Shown here: in pieces, positions 57,401-64,000 of the stretch
Position numbering within the stretch: position 1 is the first letter of the stretch
How the letters are laid out: each line of letters begins with the position of its first letter
Assembly (NCBI RefSeq): GCF_031143425.1
Contig: NC_090445.1
Location: forward strand, 814,634,317 to 814,698,316
DNA length: 64,000 nt
Origin: Pleurodeles waltl
Taxonomy: Eukaryota > Chordata > Amphibia > Caudata > Salamandridae
Reading direction: 5' to 3'
Made by a program: the position numbers and the translations under genes
The notes under the pieces: model-generated
What the model was told of the DNA's origin: nothing
The model's database searches: none
What the model saw: the letters and a program-made list of their open reading frames with translations, nothing else

Positions 57401-58813
57401 ATGTCTCTAGTCCCCAGGAAAAAGTCAATGCACACTTAGGCTTTATGAGCACAAGAGTAGAAGTTGTAGTGAGGGGTGACTATGGTGGTCATTCTGACCC
57501 TGGACCGCCAGGGCGGAGGACCGCGGGAGCACCGCCGACAGGCCGGCGGTGCTCCAATGGGGATTCCGACCGCGGTGGTAAAGCCGCGGTCGGACCGGCA
57601 CCACTGGCGGGGTCCCGCCAGTGTACCGCGGCCCCATTGAATCCTCTGCGGCGGCGCAGCTTGCTGCACCGCCGCGGGGATTCCGACCCCCCCTACCGCC
57701 ATCCAGATCCCGGCGGTCGGACCGCCGAGATCCGGATGGCGGTAGGGGGGGTCGTGGGGCCCCTGGGGGCCCCTGCAGTGCCCATGCCACTGGCATGGGC
57801 ATTGCAGGGGCCCCCGTAAGAGGGCCCCTACATGTATTTCACTGTCTGCTGCGCAGACAGTGAAATACGCGACGGGTGCAACTGCACCCGTCGCACAGCT
57901 TCCACTCCGCCGGCTCGATTCCGAGCCGGCTTCATCGTGGAAGCCTCTTTCCCGCTGGGCTGGCTGGCGGTCTGAAGGCGACCGCCCGCCAGCCCAGCGG
58001 GAAAGTCAGAATTACCGCTGCGGTCTTTCGACCGCGGAACGGTAACCTGACGGCGGGACTTTGGCGGGCGGCCTCCGCCGCTCGCCAAGGTCAGAATGAG
58101 GGCCTATGTCTCCAAATATCGCACAGGCACAACTCCTCTAATGTCTGGAGCCCACTGGATGTCTATGCTCCCGCCTCCCTGTATCTAGAGGCCAATCTGT
58201 CTCAGTTGTTTTTAAGAACTCAGTTAAAGTCACCCCCGGTGAAGACCTGTCTGTCCTGCACAGTCATTACCTCTCCCAAAGCACATCGGATAAACCTTTC
58301 CTGGTTCACATTAGGTGCTTAAAGGGAGGCCACCACATTCTGAGAGTCACCTACATGTACCCTGAAGGCCAGTAACCAGCCCGGTATGTCTACAACCTTG
58401 TCAGACACTTTCTCCCAGAAAGAACGTGACACCAAAAGTGCCGCTCCTGGCGCCTTGTTCCCCTGTGAGGAGAAGTGTTGTATCGGGAATGACCTAGATC
58501 GCAATCTGTGATGGTCTATTGGGCATAGATGGGTCGTCTGTAAAAAACAAAGGTCAGCCCCTGTATTCTCCAGACATGAAAGAACAGCCCAGCACTTGAT
58601 TGGGTTGTTCAGCCCCTTAACATTGAGTGTGATTACCTTGAAAGAGTATGGTATTGTGCCCTCTATGAGTCTTGAGCCTGCTGACCGCCACCTCCTCCCC
58701 ATGGCCTTCCCCCGGAGTGTCCAAGGCAGTAGTGGACCCCCCCCGTCGCCTTCGGGCTTTATGCATCTCTGTTTACCTCCTGTGGCACCTTCCACCAAAA
58801 CAGCAACCCACAA
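54463..58813 (-). pseudogene. L1 ORF2: endonuclease and reverse transcriptase, degraded
   Basis: Reading on the minus strand: an apurinic-type endonuclease domain begins near 58640 (VITLNVKGLNNP), is split by the MITE (58104-57484), and resumes with the SDHAAVSL segment (57365-57340). The reverse transcriptase shows GSYRPISLLHVD near 56470, RGTRQECPPSPLLFALY near 56100 and the ALYADD active site near 55985-55971. A C-terminal 337-codon open stretch (55476-54463) includes the Cys-rich CWRGCEGSG...CP segment near 54720. At least four frameshifts separate these pieces. An active L1 ORF2 nicks target DNA and copies its RNA there; this one cannot. Confidence 0.85.
57484..58104. mobile_element. Harbinger-type MITE, hairpin chain (copy 2), inside the L1
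   Basis: Ends GGTGGTCATTCTGACC and (complement) GGCCCTCATTCTGACC, flanked by TAT (57481-57483 and 58105-58107). Consecutive hairpins fill it: 57526-57536/57545-57555; 57566-57575/57584-57593; 57602-57611/57614-57623; a 17-bp stem 57688-57704/57734-57750 with an inner stem; a 25-bp stem 57765-57789/57791-57815 with one mismatch; a perfect 16-bp stem 57834-57849/57853-57868; a perfect 12-bp stem 57869-57880/57883-57894; 57909-57917/57922-57930; and about 25-bp arms 57948-57972/57980-58004. The right half is homologous to the left half of 19579-20093 in reverse complement. It encodes nothing. Confidence 0.9.
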
Positions 58814-59299
58814 TAAACAACAACAGTCTTAACGACCCCAGTTCGGGGAGCCAGAACTTCTGGCATAGTCCAGAACCCCTTACACTCATCTGGAAAAAAA
58901 ACACCCCAGTTACCATTCCCCTCAAGGTGTCTTCCCGCTCCCTATGGCCCCCGCCCCCCTGATCAATGTCCAAGTGACCGTGGGCCCCTCACTCGCCCCT
59001 CCATTAGGCATCACTACGTCTCTGGTGAGAGTCTCCAGGACCGCCCTTCTCTCTAAAGCCATTGTCTCTGGGTCCGGCCTCCCATTCCGCATCAAGACCG
59101 TCTGCCATCAATTGCGCCTCCGACGACCTCAGTCAGGTCTCAAGGATTGGAGGTGCTCCTTTGTGGGCATATCCCCTTGCAACAGGGTACAGGCTTCTTG
59201 CAGAGAGTGCAGTTGGTGGAGCTTGCCCTCCCAGCGGAAGATCAGGTTAAAGGGGTGGCGTCAAGAGTAGGCAACCCCCTTGTCCCTAAGGTATGAGGT

Positions 59300-60350
59300 G
59301 ATCGGCTGAAAATCCTTCCTCTTTTGTAGGGTGATCGCCGCCAGGTCCTGTTAGAGGAGCAGCGAATGGCCCAGAAATTTCACCGGGTGTTGTTCCCTGG
59401 CCAGGCGGAGAATGCGCTCCTTTAGAGGGAAGTCATGAATGCAAACCAGGATGTCCTCCAGGGGGGCATGAGCCGGCCTCGGGGGGCCTACTCTGTGAAC
59501 TCTGCCCATGTGCATCTCCCTGTCCGCATCCTCCCCTAAGATCTGGTGAAAGAGGGAACCAACATACAGGGTAAGATCGCCCTCCTCCGCCCCTGTAGGT
59601 GCCCCTCTAATGCAGATGTTGTTCAGCCATGAGCAATTCTCCAGGTCCTCCATGTGTGCTTGGAGCACGATCTGTTGCTCCTGTAGGCGGATGACTTCCT
59701 ACTGGAGTTGTTCAATCTCTTCCTCGTGGTTATGTTTGTGCTCCTCCAGGGTGTTCACTCTCTCGCCTACCACTTCTAGCTCATGTCTCACTTCTAGCTT
59801 CAGGTCTTTGGACAGGTCCCTCTTGTAGGTCTTCTTTTAGGGACTGAAAGAACCCCTCCAGGAAGGACCGTGTAATAGGGCCTTCTCCCGCATCACCTCC
59901 CTCCACCTGCGTTGAGGCAGGGCCGGCGGCGTCCCCTCCGAGGTGCCCTTAGTAGACTTGGCTAGCATCTCCTTGACTTGATCGGTCCTTTTTGGGCTGT
60001 GTCACTGCCATTATGCCCTTCTGCAGGCTCCATTTACCAAGGAGCACCCTCCGATCCACCCGGGCCCTCTCTGCCCTTGCGGAGTGCCCTCGACCACAGC
60101 CCGCTACTGGGCCAACGAAGCATGCCAGCTACTTCTCTTCTGAGACCTCGCTCTACCTCCAGCAGATCAGTCTCACTTGCCCTGCAGCAGGTCTCTCCTG
60201 GGTAACCTTCTGGGGTGTCCTTCCGGACCCCCAATGAATCCTAGGGCTGTCCGCCGCCCCCCAAGTGACCTGCCTCACAGGTTGCCCGAGGGGGTCCTTC
60301 ACCTCATGTGCGGGACCCCTGTGCTTCTCAGTCATCCAAGTCCTACCTTC
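59300..60350 (-). pseudogene. L1 ORF1 remnant (RNA-binding protein)
   Basis: The open piece 59668-59351 (minus) carries the RNA-recognition/C-terminal type region of L1 ORF1p: LENCSWLNNICIRGAPTGAE near the start, then RVHRVGPPRP and LKERILRLAREQ. Upstream, 59840-59670 is rich in Glu, Leu and Gln codons in shifting frames, the expected coiled coil. A start near 60334 (MTEKHRGPAHE) is plausible. In L1 this protein trimerises on the element's RNA. Frameshifts disable it here. Confidence 0.7.
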
Positions 60351-61226
60351 TGACCCCGAGGGAGGGCCCACCACAAAGAACCGTGGCCCGAATTCTCTCT
60401 GAGCGCCCACTAGACCCACCTCTGGGCCCCAGGACGGCTATCTCGGCCCCTGCCAGCCCGTCTCTGTACCCAGGTACCTGCTGACTCGGTGGGGGATCTC
60501 CAACGCCCCACTAAGCAGGCACAGGACTTCTTCAGGACCGCTCCCTCAGACGAGCTCTTCCAGCAGCTTTGCAGGACCTCAGGGGATCCCCATCCACCAC
60601 CCCTGCTTCTGCTGTCACACTGCTGCAGATGCCTTTAGCCGGGAGCCACGGGCCAGTAGGCTCGATCCCCACTGTCCACCACCCCTCTCCTTGTGCTGTT
60701 AGGCCCGAGAGCCCCTGTGCACCACCTCCTCTGCTCTTGTGGGGCCCACCTGGCCAGCGCAGTCAATTCATGGGGGGACCCCCTCGGGGGTCACACCACA
60801 GAACCCCGTGCTGACAGGCCCCCTGTAGGCAACCCGCTCGCCTCCCTGCCGCACTCACTGTGCTGCCTCCGAGTCCCAGGCCGTCCCTCCTCCTTGTTGC
60901 TGTGGGGGCCGGGGACCATGCCTCTCCTGTCCTGGGGGGCCCAAAAGGCTGCAGATTTCACTGGCGGCAGGCGGGATGCGCTAATTCCGATCCCGTCCGC
61001 CATCTTTAAGACGCGGCAGCATGTCTTCGGGCTCGAACACCTTTTCCAAACGCTCACACCACCACGACCCGGGCTGTCACCAAGACCCGGTCCTGTCTGT
61101 GGCTCTGAGGTCCGGGGGCTGTGCTATTCCTGCCCGGATGGGCTCATGGGTGGCGGGGCCTCAGATGGCAGGCGGGGAGACACAGATCTCCATCTCAGCC
61201 GTCCGCCATCTTCGAGGGTTGTCCCC
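60351..61226 (-). promoter_or_regulatory. L1 5' UTR and internal promoter region
   Basis: GC- and CpG-rich, with no coding frame on the minus strand that I can support. It begins with a CGAAGATGGCGGAC phrase (minus) within 25 bases of the 5' end and repeats AAGATGGCGGACGG near 60995-61008, like the YY1-type CAAGATGGC motifs at L1 starts. Promoter function is inferred. Confidence 0.5.
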
Positions 61227-61240
61227 TAGATATCCTTTTA
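61227..61240 (+). repeat. Target-site duplication of the L1, right copy
   Basis: TAGATATCCTTTTA, identical to 54224-54237. ERV2 env resumes directly after it. Confidence 0.9.
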
Positions 61241-61741
61241 GCAAAGGAAGGCGGAGTCTGTCGAGCTTTAAAGTCACAGCACTGCTGCACTTCCATTCCA
61301 GACAACAGTAAGCAAATACCTATCTAACTTGATGAGTTTAAATAATGACTTAAGTGACCTGAAGCAGGCAAATGTTTGGGAGACAATATGTGAAAGATTC
61401 TCTAAGGTAGGATCTTGGTTTGGAAACTTGGGAAATGGATTTATGGGAATGATCCTGAAACCTTTATTGATTGTGACAGTGTGCCTAATTTGTGCACTTG
61501 TATTTCACAAGACTTTTGCCATTTATGGAAAAGGCAGAGAGTACATATTAGACAGATGAGGGAAGAAATAGAAATGGAGAATATGAGAAACAGGTATTAT
61601 CAGATGTTAGAAATGGGGTCTTTGATTGGCAGTCAGGTTGCCCCCTGTCCAAGCAAGGACCCTCACTCTAGTCAGGGTAAGTCACCTACAATTCAAATTA
61701 TCCTGTGCCCACCCTCTGGTAGATTGGCACTGAGCAATTAG
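61241..61741 (+). pseudogene. env: ERV2 env, transmembrane subunit end
   Basis: Continues the ectodomain from 54237: EGGVCRALKSQHCC near 61250-61290 gives Cys-x7-Cys-Cys (ERV1 has x6). A TGA at 61331 precedes an ATG at 61329-61332 in another frame. The frame 61329-61559 has the membrane-proximal WETICERFSKVGSWFGNLG segment and a hydrophobic helix (GMILKPLLIVTVCLICALVF), then a short tail. In virus this part drives membrane fusion. The copy is interrupted by stops and the L1. Confidence 0.75.
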
Positions 61742-61922
61742 GCATAACTTGGAAAGTAATGTGTAAGGTATTTGTGCAATAAATCATGCAATACCATCAT
61801 ATAGCACCACAAAAATACACCACTCAGTGTTTAGAAAAATATATATTTATCTTGGTAAACACAGGCAAAAATGATCAAAGATGCAATAAGTAAATGTAGA
61901 GGTATCACTGAAAAGTGATATG
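61742..61922 (+). other. ERV2 sequence downstream of env
   Basis: A/T-rich, with one AATAAA near 61779. It may be the ERV2 3' UTR or part of another repeat. No polypurine tract or LTR start can be placed before Harbinger C begins. Confidence 0.3.
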
Positions 61923-64000
61923 AAGTCCCTCATTACAACATTGGTGGTAAAAGCCGCTTACTTCCATGCAGAAGACCGCAACACACCACCGCGGCAGCGG
62001 AATTCCTCTACGGTCATTATGACCCACTGCTCGGAATCCACCAAAATTCAGACACCCACAGAAGTCCGCCACACCAAAGGTCAGTGGTAAACTGGCGAAA
62101 ACAAAACCTCCACCAAAACACCGACAGAGATACGGCCACACTATCACGACACGCGAATCCACGCTGCGGTCTTTCAACCGCGGTATTCCATTGGCAGTAC
62201 ACACCGCCGCGCTCAAAATAGACACACACTTTTACAAAACACAGCCACATTGGACAATTCGAAATACACACACCTGATACACATACACACACCACTCCCA
62301 CACACCCATTACAATATAAAACTCACACCCACATCACCCACAAACCCCTACAACAAAATTACCAAGAGAAGGCCAGAGAGAGACACTACAAACAACAACC
62401 AAGCATCCACAGGCACACAATACCTTCACCCACATAACTTCCACGCACCTCACACAACACACCACTAAATATCACCCCACTTATCACTACACACACCACC
62501 CCACACATCACCCACACCACCCCATGACACGGCAAAGACACCCCAGGTTCTCTGAGGAGGAGCTCGGGGTCATGGTGGAGGAAATCGTCTGGGTTTAGCG
62601 ACAGCTATTCGGATTACAGGTGCAGCACACCTCCATTGCTAGGAAGATGGAGCTATGGTGAAGAATGGTGGACAGGGTCAACACAGTGGGACAGCATCCA
62701 AGAAATAGGGATGACATCAGGAAGAGGTGGAACGACCTACGGGGTAAGGTGCGTTCCGTGGTCTCAAGACACCACCTTGGGGTTCAGTGGACTGGCAGCG
62801 GACCCCCACCTAACAACATGGGAGGAGCAGGTCTTGGCGATTCTGCATCCTGAGGGCCTCCCAGGAGTAGATGGAGGAATGGACTCTGGTAAGTCAAAGC
62901 TTAACTATTACATTCCCCACCCTGCTTGCATGCTATCACATACCCCCACCATCACCCTCACCCCCATCACTCCAACTCCTCACAAATGTCCCAATATCAC
63001 AAACCACACATCCCAAACCCAAGCCCTGCATGCAACAACAAAGCATGGACACCCATCACCAATGCATGGCCACTGCACATACCCAAACACCCCCCTAAAC
63101 CACCATCACACAAGGACCCACACAGGAATGCAAGCACTGGGGTACACGGTCACCCACCCATTGCACACCATGCCACACACAGATGTAATAATCATGCTTT
63201 TATACCCCTGCAGGACCCCTACCCAACGTCACTGGACAGGAGGGTCCACACATGTCCACGCCACCAACAGAAGAGGCCCACAGTGATGACAGCAGCTCTG
63301 TCCAATTGGATTTAGATGACCAGCCCAGCCCATCGTTGACCTCTGGACAGTCGGTTCCCCTGACACAGTCACAGGCCACCACAGAGCTTCCCGCTCTGGA
63401 AACACTAGCACAGCACCCACCCAGCGGGCCCATACCTCTGTCCCCTGGACACGTCAATCAGCAGTGTGTCCACCACTACAGGGAACCCAGGCTAACCCAC
63501 CACCCCAACAAAAACAGGGACCTGGTGGCAGTGGGCACACAGTTCAGGGGCCAGAGGCCCAGGAACACAGGGGAACTGGGAGGGCTGCTGTGTGACAGGG
63601 GGAGGACAGGCCAAGGGAACCCAGTCTCCACGAGGTCCTCTCCAACATCATGGGAGCCTACCACCATTCCCAGGAGACAATGGCAAAGGTACTGGCCAAG
63701 TTTCAGGAGACCCAGCGCCTGCAGGAGGAACAGTATTTGGGAGGAACTCAGATCCATCAATTCCACCCTGGGCACCATCGTGGGGTTGCTGAAGGAAGTA
63801 CTCAACACCAGGAGGGACACTGTGGCACTACAAGGGGCCCCTGACACTAGCCTGGACGATGAACTGCCCACCACGTCGGCCGGCGCTAGTGGACAGGAAG
63901 CACCGCCACAGGACCACCACACCAGCACCCTACCCCCTGAAAAGGGTGAACCACCCTGCAAACGCTCCCTGAGATCCAGGACAAAGACAGAGAACGATGC
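61923..64000. mobile_element. Harbinger C: left 2.1 kb of a third transposon copy
   Basis: Starts AAGTCCCTCATTACAACATT, the same terminal variant as copy B (TTACAAC). Subterminal sequence and ORF1 align with A and B throughout. The right end, transposase and ORF3 would lie beyond the window. The exact first base and the duplication cannot be fixed. Confidence 0.85.
62524..64000 (+). pseudogene. Harbinger C ORF1, Myb/SANT-like, partial
   Basis: Exon 1 (62524-62888) starts MTRQRHPRFSEEELGVMVEE. TAG near 62596 and TGA near 62660 interrupt the Myb/SANT domain, though RKRWNDLRGKVRS is kept. The donor at 62889 and acceptor ending at 63213 match copies A and B. Exon 2 (63214 on) has a long stop-free frame, but the coiled segment (GAYHHSQETMAKVLAKFQE, 63650 on) lies in a shifted frame. 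The basic end (KRSLRSRTK) is reached at the window edge. Confidence 0.75.

Larger units (their letters stand above)
54238..61226 (-). mobile_element. Full-length L1-type LINE inserted in ERV2 env
   Basis: A 6989-base insertion with a perfect 14-base duplication, which is the mark of target-primed reverse transcription. Its 5' end (minus strand) reads GGGGACAACCCTCGAAGATG, followed by a GC-rich 5' UTR (about 61226-60350). ORF1 and ORF2 remnants follow, and the 3' end has a GTTGAAAATTAATGAAG-like tail comparable to the L1 end at 9293-9312. Without the MITE at 57484-58104 it is about 6.4 kb, a normal full length. It has frameshifts and stops throughout. Confidence 0.9.
25777..61922 (+). mobile_element. 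ERV2: decayed endogenous retrovirus split by nested insertions
   Basis: The retroviral body appears in four pieces: leader, gag, protease and start of RT (25777-31810), rest of pol (41588-44161), end of pol plus env up to the transmembrane subunit (52768-54237), and the end of env with the 3' region (61241-61922). Between them sit Harbinger A, Harbinger B and a full-length L1, each with its own target duplication. The retroviral sequence resumes exactly after each duplication. Removing the insertions leaves about 10.8 kb here. The left LTR boundary is not certain, and the 3' LTR lies beyond the window or behind Harbinger C. Many stops and frameshifts throughout show an old copy. Confidence 0.75.

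Overview
The window has the character of a very large vertebrate genome, most likely a salamander of the newt type (Pleurodeles-like). I infer this from its composition: PIF/Harbinger DNA transposons up to 9.8 kb, LTR retrotransposons with LTRs of 2 to 3 kb, class I endogenous retroviruses (ERVs), L1-type LINEs and many foldback elements. I see no host gene, rRNA, tRNA or CRISPR. Every coding region I can support belongs to a mobile element.

Layout. 1-2073: part of a long LTR (minus). 2074-8117: ERV1 (plus), cut at its 5' side, with an almost open pol, an uninterrupted 502-codon env and a probable 3' LTR. 8118-9320: 3' end of an L1 (plus). 9321-21475: non-coding repeat debris holding a truncated LTR (10300-11500), an LTR-like block (19148-20220) and several foldback elements made of consecutive hairpins. 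21476-25771: internally deleted gypsy-type element (minus) with a TGTAT target duplication. From about 25777 to the right edge lies one decayed retrovirus, ERV2 (plus), broken by later insertions: Harbinger A (31811-41587, duplication TAT) in reverse transcriptase, Harbinger B (44162-52767, duplication AGA) at the end of pol, a full-length L1 (54238-61226, minus, 14-bp duplication) in env, itself carrying a Harbinger-type MITE (57484-58104, duplication TAT), and Harbinger C (from about 61923) after env.

The most notable system is the Harbinger family. Copies A and B share a three-gene plan. ORF1, a Myb/SANT-like protein of the NAIF1 type, reads inward from the left end. The DDE transposase reads inward from the right end. 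Its first exon is a conserved 83-nt exon next to the right terminus, and its main exon lies 4.5 to 5.8 kb away. A second Myb/SANT-like gene (ORF3), with a long Pro/Ser/Thr-rich tail and minisatellites, sits antisense inside that transposase intron. The spliced join is in frame in both copies. In A the transposase predicts as an open 372-aa protein with its acidic residues; in B it is dead (first Asp changed to Asn, stops) and carries an extra 99-bp intron that A lacks.

The second notable observation is that the two Harbinger-type MITEs (19579-20093 and 57484-58104) are built almost wholly of back-to-back hairpins, and homologous hairpins differ by paired, compensating changes.
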